Of a stretch of DNA of 5,462 bases, positions 1-5,462 are shown piece by piece. The notes under the pieces are model-generated. The model was not told the DNA's origin. It made no database searches and was given only the letters and a program-made list of their open reading frames with translations. The position numbers were made by a program, and so were the translations under genes. The stretch's first letter is position 1, and every line of letters starts with the position of its first letter. This DNA comes from an uncultured Bacteroidales bacterium (GTDB lineage Bacteria; Bacteroidota; Bacteroidia; Bacteroidales; WCHB1-69), in assembly GCA_937892025.1 (NCBI GenBank), contig CALAVA010000254.1, forward strand, positions 1 through 5,462, written 5' to 3'.

Positions 1-1684
1 ACCATTAAATGGTGGTTTACAAGCCATTTCGTTGAGTGCCAACTGGATGTGGCCGTGTAAAAACAAAGGTGAAGATGCCCGTTTGTACAAGGCGGTAAAT
101 GCGGCTTCTGATTTCGCTTGTCAATTGGGCATAAATATTCCAACAGGCAAAGATTCTCTATCTATGACACAAAAATATCCAGATAATAAAACCGTTTATT
201 CTCCAGGTACTTTGATTGTCTCTGCCGTCGGAGCCGTTACAGATGTGAGAAAAATAGTAACACCTGCTTTACAATTGAAAGAAAATACAAAAATTCTTTA
301 TATAGATTTTTCTTCAGATAAGTTAAAATTGGGTGGCAGTAGTTTTGCACAAATCAAAAATCAACTTGGAAATGAAGTGCCTACGATTGCCGATGTGGCA
401 TATTTCAAAAAAGCATTCAATGTTATTCAATCATTATTGGAGCAAGAACTTATTTTGGCAGGTCACGATATTTCTGCAGGAGGTTTAATCACCGCCTTGT
501 TTGAAATGGCTTTTACCGACAATCGTTTGACATTGAATGTGGATTTAAGTAATATGGCTGAACAAAATTTGGCAAAATTACTTTTCGCAGAAAATGCAGG
601 CGTGCTTATTCAAGTAGAAGGTGAAAAAGTAGAACAAATACTTGATGAAAATGGCATAAAATACAATTCTATTGCTGTAATAAAATTAGATACACATCAC
701 CAAAAACTGCACTTGAAAAAAGGTGAACAAACTTTTGATTTTGATATAGATAATTATAGAGATATTTGGTTTTCACCATCTTATTTGTTAGACCGCCGTC
801 AATCGGGAGAAGAAAAGGCAATGGAAAGATTTGATAATTATAAAAATCAAGAACTATCATTCCGTTTTCCAACAACATTTACAGGTAAAAAACAACAATA
901 TGATATTGAAAATCACAAAAAATCAACTATAAAAGCGGCAATTATCAGAGAAAAAGGCACCAATGGCGATAGAGAAATGGCTTATAGCCTCTATTTGGCA
1001 GGTTTTGAAGTTAAAGATATTCATGTAAGCGATTTGATGTCAGGAAAAGAAACTTTGGAAGATGTGAATATGATTGCTTTTCCAGGTGGTTTTTCTCATT
1101 CTGATGTATTAGGTTCGGCTAAGGGCTTTGCAAGTGCGTTTGTTTATAATGAAAATGCACGGAAGGCTTTGAGAAAATTCTTTGATAGAGAAGATACTTT
1201 GAGTTTGGGGGTTTGTAATGGTTGCCAATTGATGATAGAATTAGGGCTGATTTGTCCACAACATCATATTATGCCTAAAATGTTACATAATGATTCTCAT
1301 AAGTTTGAATCAAATTTTGTCAATGTAAATATTGTTGAAAATCATTCGGTAATGTTATCATCATTAAAGGGTAGCCGTTTGGGTATTTGGGTGGCTCATG
1401 GTGAAGGCAAGTTTGATTTGCCTTATGATGAAGAAAAATACCATATTCCGATGAAATATAGTTATTCGGGTTATCCTGCCAATCCGAATGGTTCACGCTA
1501 CAATGCTGCTGCCTTGTGTAGTGAAGATGGGCGGCATTTGGCTATGATGCCACATTTGGAACGTGCTATCTTCTCTTGGCAATGGGGACATTATCCCGCT
1601 GATAGAAAACATGATGAAGTATCGCCTTGGATTGAAGCCTTTGTCAATGCAAGAGTGTGGATAGAAAAACATATTAATAAATAA
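1..1684 (+). CDS. purL: Phosphoribosylformylglycinamidine synthase (FGAM synthase), large single-chain type, C-terminal part
   Basis: Cytosolic enzyme of de novo purine synthesis. It converts FGAR, glutamine and ATP to FGAM. The left edge cuts the gene: the first complete codon is at 2-4, and about 560 residues remain of a family usually near 1,200-1,300. The frame is open to the edge and reads PLNGGLQAISLSANWMWP, so the TTG at 32 is an internal Leu and not a start. Visible parts are the second AIRS-like synthase half, with GKDSLSM (about 146-166) and GHDISAGG (461-484), and then the C-terminal class I glutaminase from about residue 310 of this fragment. The glutaminase has the FPGGFSHSDVLGSAKG loop, the nucleophile elbow GVCNGCQ with catalytic Cys at 1214-1216, and the PHLER motif with His at 1553-1555 and Glu at 1559-1561. 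By homology these three make the Cys-His-Glu triad that releases ammonia from glutamine. No frameshift or missing key residue is seen. The gene is probably transcribed separately from tsaC, because a hairpin follows it. Confidence 0.97.
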   Translation, partial: PLNGGLQAISLSANWMWPCKNKGEDARLYKAVNAASDFACQLGINIPTGKDSLSMTQKYPDNKTVYSPGTLIVSAVGAVTDVRKIVTPALQLKENTKILYIDFSSDKLKLGGSSFAQIKNQLGNEVPTIADVAYFKKAFNVIQSLLEQELILAGHDISAGGLITALFEMAFTDNRLTLNVDLSNMAEQNLAKLLFAENAGVLIQVEGEKVEQILDENGIKYNSIAVIKLDTHHQKLHLKKGEQTFDFDIDNYRDIWFSPSYLLDRRQSGEEKAMERFDNYKNQELSFRFPTTFTGKKQQYDIENHKKSTIKAAIIREKGTNGDREMAYSLYLAGFEVKDIHVSDLMSGKETLEDVNMIAFPGGFSHSDVLGSAKGFASAFVYNENARKALRKFFDREDTLSLGVCNGCQLMIELGLICPQHHIMPKMLHNDSHKFESNFVNVNIVENHSVMLSSLKGSRLGIWVAHGEGKFDLPYDEEKYHIPMKYSYSGYPANPNGSRYNAAALCSEDGRHLAMMPHLERAIFSWQWGHYPADRKHDEVSPWIEAFVNARVWIEKHINK

Positions 1685-1690
1685 AAATAT

Positions 1691-1702
1691 TTGTTTAAAC
1701 AA
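1691..1702. repeat. Perfect 12-bp palindrome TTGTTTAAACAA
   Basis: The sequence equals its own reverse complement and lies 6 bp after the purL stop, ahead of the terminator-like hairpin. The symmetry does not extend beyond 12 bp. It could be a small operator or simply AT-rich chance. No second copy of the full palindrome was noticed in the window; only AAACAATAT recurs, before the gene at 4394. Confidence 0.3.
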
Positions 1703-1719
1703 TATAGGTGTAGGATAAA

Positions 1720-1745
1720 GGTGAGTTTGATAAATTCACCATTTT
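1720..1745 (+). terminator. Possible rho-independent terminator of purL
   Basis: Stem GGTGAGTTT (1720-1728) pairs with AAATTCACC (1732-1740) over a 3-base GAT loop. All nine pairs form in RNA, one of them a G-U wobble. ATTTT follows. The stem is only moderately GC-rich and the T-run is short, so termination may be partial. It lies 36 bp after the purL stop and 12 bp before the tsaC start, so it could also act on the tsaC leader by masking or attenuation. Confidence 0.5.
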
Positions 1746-1757
1746 AAGAAAAATAGT

Positions 1758-2327
1758 ATGAATCTTAGTGAAGAAATTATCAAAACGAGTGAATATTTAA
1801 AACAAGGTGCTGTTATTTTATATCCTACCGATACCATTTGGGGAATAGGATGTGATGCAACAAACGAAGTGGCTATCGCTCGTATTTTTAATATCAAGCA
1901 GCGTTCGCTAAATAAAAATTTCTTAATTCTTTTAGACCAAGTAGAAAAATTGTCCTTGTATATTGAGCATATTCCGCTTATCGCTTGGGATTTGATAGAA
2001 AAAACCAACAGACCGACAACCTTTATTTATCCCAATGTAAAAAATTTGCCCAAATCTTTAATTGCGGCAGACGGTTCTATCGCTATACGAATGGTCAAAA
2101 ATGAATTTTGTCAAAAACTGATAGGTCTTCTCGGAAAACCTATCATTTCTACTTCTGCAAACATATCAGGGAAACCGACACCTGCACGATTTCAAGATAT
2201 TAGCCAAGAAATAAAAGACAAAGTAGATTATATTGTAGATAAATCTTTTGGCATTGTTGAAGATGTCAAACCTTCTACAATTATCCGATTTATTGATGAT
2301 TATAATTTTGAGATAGTGAGAGAATAA
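1758..2327 (+). CDS. tsaC: Threonylcarbamoyl-AMP synthase, TsaC/YrdC (Sua5/YciO family)
   Basis: Cytosolic enzyme that makes threonylcarbamoyl-AMP from threonine, bicarbonate and ATP. TsaD and its partners then use this for t6A37 modification of ANN-decoding tRNAs. The 189 residues fit the single-domain TsaC form and leave no room for the extra C-terminal Sua5 domain. Visible family motifs are YPTDTIWGIG (22-31), the KxR nucleotide-binding motif as KQR (47-49), RPTTFIYP (85-92), AIRM (109-112), STSANISG (131-138) and KPSTIIRF (171-178). The usual Pro after KQR is Ser here (KQRS), a mild deviation. The ATG at 1758 follows an A-rich leader (AAGAAAAATAGT) and gives the expected N-terminus just before the first strand. 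It is the first gene of a tight run, with phoH 12 bp downstream. YciO-type paralogues are the main alternative, but the KQR and SAN motifs and the length favour TsaC. Confidence 0.92.
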   Translation: MNLSEEIIKTSEYLKQGAVILYPTDTIWGIGCDATNEVAIARIFNIKQRSLNKNFLILLDQVEKLSLYIEHIPLIAWDLIEKTNRPTTFIYPNVKNLPKSLIAADGSIAIRMVKNEFCQKLIGLLGKPIISTSANISGKPTPARFQDISQEIKDKVDYIVDKSFGIVEDVKPSTIIRFIDDYNFEIVRE

Positions 2328-2339
2328 AATCTGAAGATT

Positions 2340-3326
2340 ATGGAAAAAATAATAGAAATCGCTCCTCAAAATATAATTGACATCAATGGTGTAAACAATG
2401 AAAATATAGAACTCCTCAAACGTATTTTTCCTAAAATAAAAATTATTTCTCGAGGTACAGAAATTCGTTTGGTAGGTAATGAGCAAGATACGGAAATACC
2501 TTATCGTTTGCTTGAGGCGATGTTGCAATGGCAGCAAAAGCATGGTTGTCTATCTGAAAATGACATTTTGCGGTTATTGGAAAAAGGAGATGAATTTTTA
2601 GAAGTTGCCCAACATGAAGAACCTAATGGTGATTTTATTCTCAAAGGTCGGGACGGACAGGCTATTAGAGCAAGAACGGTTAATCAATTGAGAATTGTCC
2701 AAAGTGTTAAAAAAAACGATATGGTCTTTGCTATAGGTCCCGCAGGAACAGGCAAAACATATACAGCAGTGGCATTAGCTGTTAAGGCATTGAAAAACAA
2801 GGAAATAAAACGAATAATTTTGACACGTCCGGCCGTAGAAGCAGGAGAAAATCTCGGCTTTTTGCCAGGAGATTTACAAGACAAACTTGACCCTTATTTG
2901 CAGCCTCTTTACGACGCCTTACGAGATATGATTCCTCCACAAAAACTGACATCTTATATTGAAGAAAAAACAATAGAAATTGCACCTTTGGCTTTTATGA
3001 GAGGAAGAACCTTGGACAACGCTTATGTTATTTTAGATGAGGCTCAAAATGCCACTTCCATGCAGTTGAAAATGTTCCTTACTCGTATGGGAGGCAATGC
3101 CAAATTTTTGATTACAGGAGATATAACTCAAATAGATTTGCCAAAACACCAAAGTTCAGGACTTTTGTTTGCAACAAAATTGTTGTCCAAGATAGATGGA
3201 ATTGATGTCATTTTTTTGGATAAAAGCGATGTGGTAAGACATCGGATTGTTTCTGCAATTATCGCTGCTTATGAAACTTATGACAATAAAACTATTGATA
3301 CTCCGTTAAATGAAAAAATAGAATAA
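2340..3326 (+). CDS. phoH: PhoH family protein, PhoH-like P-loop ATPase
   Basis: Cytosolic ATPase of the PhoH/PhoL family. Members are linked to RNA metabolism and phosphate or stress responses, but the exact reaction is not settled. At 328 residues it has the usual length for a single-domain PhoH-like protein. The N-terminal ~110 residues form the family's small leading domain, with the typical GVNNENIELLKRIFPKIKI region (17-35). The ATPase core then carries Walker A GPAGTGKT (133-140), RPAVEAGENLGFLPGD (163-178), Walker B VILDEAQN (230-237, acidic pair D233/E234), a TGDITQIDLP sensor-like motif (259-268) and DVVRH (297-301). All key ATPase residues are present. The ATG at 2340 is the first in frame after the tsaC stop and gives a complete domain. 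Its TAA stop shares one base with the porQ ATG. The symbol is family-level; this may not be the orthologue of E. coli phoH as opposed to phoL (ybeZ). Confidence 0.93.
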   Translation: MEKIIEIAPQNIIDINGVNNENIELLKRIFPKIKIISRGTEIRLVGNEQDTEIPYRLLEAMLQWQQKHGCLSENDILRLLEKGDEFLEVAQHEEPNGDFILKGRDGQAIRARTVNQLRIVQSVKKNDMVFAIGPAGTGKTYTAVALAVKALKNKEIKRIILTRPAVEAGENLGFLPGDLQDKLDPYLQPLYDALRDMIPPQKLTSYIEEKTIEIAPLAFMRGRTLDNAYVILDEAQNATSMQLKMFLTRMGGNAKFLITGDITQIDLPKHQSSGLLFATKLLSKIDGIDVIFLDKSDVVRHRIVSAIIAAYETYDNKTIDTPLNEKIE

Positions 3327-4381
3327 TGAAATTGCAAAAACGGTTATTGCTGATTTTATATTGTGGATTATGCAGTATGCTTTTCGCTCAAACAGGCGGA
3401 AAAACCGTTTTTAATTTTTTGGATATGCCTGTTTCTGCAAGGGTGTCCGCATTAGGGGGACGTTTGGTCTCTATAAGAGAAAATACAGACTATTCCCTGC
3501 CAATTCTTAATCCTTCTATGCTGAATCAACAATTGAGTACAGGCGTGGCTTTTAATTGTGTGGATTATTTCTCCGATGCCGTATATGGACATTTTAACTA
3601 TATGCATCATTTTTCTAAGGTAGGAACTTTCAATTTCGCCTTTCAGTTTGCCACTTATGGCTCTTTTGTAGAAACAAATGAGTTCGGTGAAGAATTAGGC
3701 ACTTTTACGGCCGGGGATTATGGGCTTATTGTAGGGTATGGCAGAGAATTGGTGGATAGTATGTTCTCTTTGGGAATGAACTTAAAACTTTTTTTTAGCG
3801 ATTATGCTCATTATTTTTCCTCTGGAATGGCGGTAGATTTTGCGGCTTCGTATTATTGTTTGCCAAAAAATATATCGCTAACTTTATTGCTGAAAAATAT
3901 AGGTGTGCAGTTTAATCCATACGATGCAAAGCGAGAAAAACTCCCTTTTGATATACAATTGGCTTTTTCGCAGAGGCTAAAACATTTGCCCGTAAGGTAT
4001 AATATTATTTTACACCATTTGTACACATGGAAAATGTCTTACGATGACCCTACAGACCCCTTTGCTGTAATAGATGCGGTTACAAATACTAAAGTGGAGC
4101 AAGGAAAAGGCAGACAATTTTTTGACAATATGTTTAGGCATTTTACATTTGCATTAGAAATCTTGCCTGTAAAATACATTTCTATTCAAGTCGCTTTTGA
4201 TTACAATACAAGAAAACAAATGCGTTCTTATGACCGAAAGGGCATGGTGGGCTTTTCTTATGGATTGGGAGTACATATCCGAAATATAAACGTTTATTAT
4301 GCACGCTCACATAATAATTTGGCTTCAACACCTAATCATTTTACGTTTTCAACACAAATAAATAGTTTTTTTAAGAAATAA
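3326..4381 (+). CDS. porQ: Type IX secretion system outer-membrane protein PorQ
   Basis: PorQ is a PorV/FadL-like outer-membrane beta-barrel of the type IX secretion system. In Porphyromonas gingivalis it holds PorZ at the surface within the PorU-PorV-PorQ-PorZ attachment complex, which processes cargo and links it to anionic lipopolysaccharide. The 351 residues begin with a Sec signal peptide: MKLQKR, then a hydrophobic core, with likely cleavage in FAQ-TGG near residue 21-22. No lipobox precedes C13 or C16. The mature start has the PorQ/PorV signature VFNFLDMPVSARVSALGG (28-45) followed by LNPSML (61-66). Alternating aromatic/hydrophobic segments run to the end (HFTFSTQINSFF), as in an outer-membrane barrel. 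The ATG overlaps the phoH stop by one base (TAATG), so translation is probably coupled. PorV is the close alternative, but the FLDMPVSAR motif and the length favour PorQ. It implies that the host has a T9SS and calcium- or A-LPS-anchored cargo elsewhere. Confidence 0.9.
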   Translation: MKLQKRLLLILYCGLCSMLFAQTGGKTVFNFLDMPVSARVSALGGRLVSIRENTDYSLPILNPSMLNQQLSTGVAFNCVDYFSDAVYGHFNYMHHFSKVGTFNFAFQFATYGSFVETNEFGEELGTFTAGDYGLIVGYGRELVDSMFSLGMNLKLFFSDYAHYFSSGMAVDFAASYYCLPKNISLTLLLKNIGVQFNPYDAKREKLPFDIQLAFSQRLKHLPVRYNIILHHLYTWKMSYDDPTDPFAVIDAVTNTKVEQGKGRQFFDNMFRHFTFALEILPVKYISIQVAFDYNTRKQMRSYDRKGMVGFSYGLGVHIRNINVYYARSHNNLASTPNHFTFSTQINSFFKK

Positions 4382-4393
4382 AAATTAAACAAT

Positions 4394-5248
4394 ATGGATA
4401 TTTTATTGGAAATTGTGTTAGAAAAATTGACAAAATGGGAAAGACAAACTACCTGGACTAATTATTATTTAAGTTTCAGTCTGAAATTGACCCTGTTTTC
4501 TTTTTTTAATTCAGCAATATTACCTACATTTTGTGAATTTTTTATTAATAATTCAGACGGATATGAAATATTAATAAGTAACATGCTTATGAAATTTTTA
4601 GTTAATGCTATTGTAACTCCTGCTATGTGGACTTTAAATGTGGGATATTATATCAAAAAAATAAAAATATATTATCTAACTAGTAAAGAAGATATAGATA
4701 TAAGTCAAAAAGATCTAAATGAATTATACGAATATCCTCCAATGAATGTTTCAGCTAAGTATTCTTATATTGCTAAAACTATTTTAATGTCATTTTTTTA
4801 TATTCCAATATTTCCTTTGGGAATAGCGATTTCTTTATTGGGATTTATTTTAGGTTATTGGCTTGAAAAATATAATTTTGCTAATATGTATAAAATTCCT
4901 GAAATGTTAAATAGACAAATAACTGAATTTTATTCTAATTATTTCGTTCTGGCCTTTTTTGTTTATGGGATTGGAGATTATGTTTTTTTGAATGATTGTT
5001 ATGAAAATAAAGCTTGGTCTTTGGTTAATATTATATTTTTTGGAATTTTAATAATATTTCCTTACCATCAAATGCTCACTTTCGATTTTTTAAAATTTGA
5101 AGAATCACAGATTCATGAAAAAGATTATGATGACAAATACACTGATTTTATCACAGATTACGAAAGAGCTAATCCAATGACCGAAAGAGAAGGAAAAATG
5201 AGATATCTAGAAGCAAAGAAAGCGAAAGGTGAAATCAAAGAAGATTAA
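4394..5248 (+). CDS. Multi-pass membrane protein, possibly related to the eukaryotic OSCA/TMEM63-anoctamin-TMC superfamily
   Basis: Function unknown. The 284 residues read as about five membrane helices (near 26-51, 58-84, 122-157 as one long or two short helices, 179-198, 207-224), joined by a charged loop at 88-118, with a charged C-terminal tail (235-284). No signal peptide or catalytic motif is seen. Recalled patterns suggest the late membrane core of OSCA/TMEM63-like channels or scramblases, especially ciliate forms. These include an E-containing segment before the first helix (KWERQTT, 14-20), LNELY followed by PP (108-116), YSYIAKT (123-129), the P-x-x-P break with a following Gly (138-143), and GYWLEKYNF then MYKIPE (154-170). 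This is inference without an alignment. If right, the protein lacks the long N-terminal half of that family. The ATG lies 12 bp after the porQ stop behind an A-rich leader, so it may ride on the porQ transcript. Sampled 60-base lines have 20-28% GC against 40-45% in porQ, which suggests a foreign origin. All five Gln codons are CAA/CAG. A toxin-immunity membrane protein is another possibility. Confidence 0.8.
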   Translation: MDILLEIVLEKLTKWERQTTWTNYYLSFSLKLTLFSFFNSAILPTFCEFFINNSDGYEILISNMLMKFLVNAIVTPAMWTLNVGYYIKKIKIYYLTSKEDIDISQKDLNELYEYPPMNVSAKYSYIAKTILMSFFYIPIFPLGIAISLLGFILGYWLEKYNFANMYKIPEMLNRQITEFYSNYFVLAFFVYGIGDYVFLNDCYENKAWSLVNIIFFGILIIFPYHQMLTFDFLKFEESQIHEKDYDDKYTDFITDYERANPMTEREGKMRYLEAKKAKGEIKED

Positions 5249-5462
5249 TACAATAAAGAAAACAATGAAATCCAAAATGAAACTTTAATTAACTCATTCT
5301 CTTATGTAGGTGGAGGGCAAGGTCCTCCGATATTCAGAAATCCTTGGCAAGAAGGAGGATTTAGACAAGATTTCTTTAAGCATATTCGAGAAGGCTTTTC
5401 ACGGGGATTAAATTTCGGTTCAAATAAATTTCAAATACTAAATTTCAAAGAAGGTTATACCT
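5249..5462 (+). pseudogene. Open frame with no start codon, running off the right edge; possible gene remnant
   Basis: This frame is the same as that of the preceding membrane protein gene and stays open for 71 codons after its TAA, to the window edge. The other five frames are broken by stops. It contains no ATG, GTG or TTG. The residues look protein-like, with Gly, Phe and aromatics: SYVGGGQGPPIFRNPWQ near 5300-5350, then RQDFFKHIREGFSRGLNFGS. Lines 5281-5400 have 38-40% GC, unlike the gene before it. The family is not recognised. Options are a decayed 3' piece of a larger gene (orphan Rhs/polymorphic toxin tips lacking starts are known in bacteria), a readthrough extension of the gene at 4394, or a gene using a rare start such as ATT. 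The true 3' end is outside the window. Confidence 0.4.

Noticed and set aside
32..34. TTG as a start for the purL segment
   Set aside because: The same frame is open and matches PurL sequence upstream to the window edge, so this is an internal Leu codon of a gene cut by the edge.
1690..1720. Bacteroidota-type promoter (TTTG, then TAnnTTTG) for tsaC
   Set aside because: TTTG occurs at 1690-1693, but the best downstream partner (TAGGATAA at 1711) is a poor match at the wrong spacing. TGAGTTTG at 1722 is within the hairpin and too far away.
2328..2339. Inverted repeat AATCT-GA-AGATT between tsaC and phoH
   Set aside because: Five AT-rich pairs over a 2-base loop in a 12-bp gap are too weak to be a regulatory or terminator structure.
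2166..2543. Minus-strand open frame spanning the tsaC-phoH junction
   Set aside because: It lies antisense to two genes with strong family motifs, and its translation is low-complexity with no recognisable domain. The other minus-strand open frames over purL, tsaC and phoH were rejected for the same reason.
3326..3391. Lipoprotein signal in the PorQ N-terminus (C13 or C16)
   Set aside because: The residues before each Cys (Tyr and Leu at -1) do not fit a lipobox. The FAQ site fits signal peptidase I, as expected for an outer-membrane barrel.
5265..5288. Small open frame starting at an ATG after the membrane protein gene
   Set aside because: It codes for only seven residues (MKSKMKL) before a stop, so there is no evidence of a real gene.
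5312..5328. Hairpin GGAGG / CCTCC as a terminator for the gene at 4394
   Set aside because: The stem is only 5 bp with a 7-base loop, no T-run follows, and it falls inside an open, protein-like frame.
5352..5358. Perfect Shine-Dalgarno-like AAGGAGG
   Set aside because: No ATG, GTG or TTG follows at a suitable distance, the group makes little use of such sites, and the bases read as ordinary codons (Glu-Gly-Gly) in the open frame.

Overview
The window looks like a chromosome segment of a low-GC member of the Bacteroidota. Three things point there: a type IX secretion outer-membrane protein of the PorQ type, which is confined to that group and its close relatives; a large single-chain PurL; and A-rich leaders before the start codons instead of strong Shine-Dalgarno sequences. 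All recognisable genes lie on the + strand.

Layout: (1) positions 1-1684 hold the C-terminal ~560 residues of PurL (purine synthesis), cut by the left edge. (2) A 73-bp gap carries a short hairpin followed by a weak T-run, a plausible purL terminator, and a perfect 12-bp palindrome. (3) A tight run follows: a TsaC/YrdC-type threonylcarbamoyl-AMP synthase (tRNA t6A modification), 12 bp, a PhoH-family ATPase, a 1-nt stop/start overlap (TAATG), then porQ. This is probably one transcript. (4) Twelve bases after porQ starts a 284-residue multi-pass membrane protein that is not a normal member of this neighbourhood. (5) The last 214 bases hold an open frame with no usable start codon that runs off the right edge.

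The first four genes are ordinary: nucleotide synthesis, tRNA modification, an RNA-related ATPase and a secretion component. They share a neighbourhood more than a pathway. The part worth a second look is 4382-5462. The membrane protein gene is much more AT-rich than porQ before it and than the first part of the fragment after it. From memory of family patterns, its protein resembles the late membrane core of the eukaryotic OSCA/TMEM63-anoctamin-TMC superfamily, most closely the ciliate versions. The reading frame also stays open for 71 codons after its TAA stop. Possible explanations are gene transfer from a protist, a mobile or toxin-immunity-type cassette with a gene remnant, or a chimeric assembly. 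The sequence alone does not decide between them.
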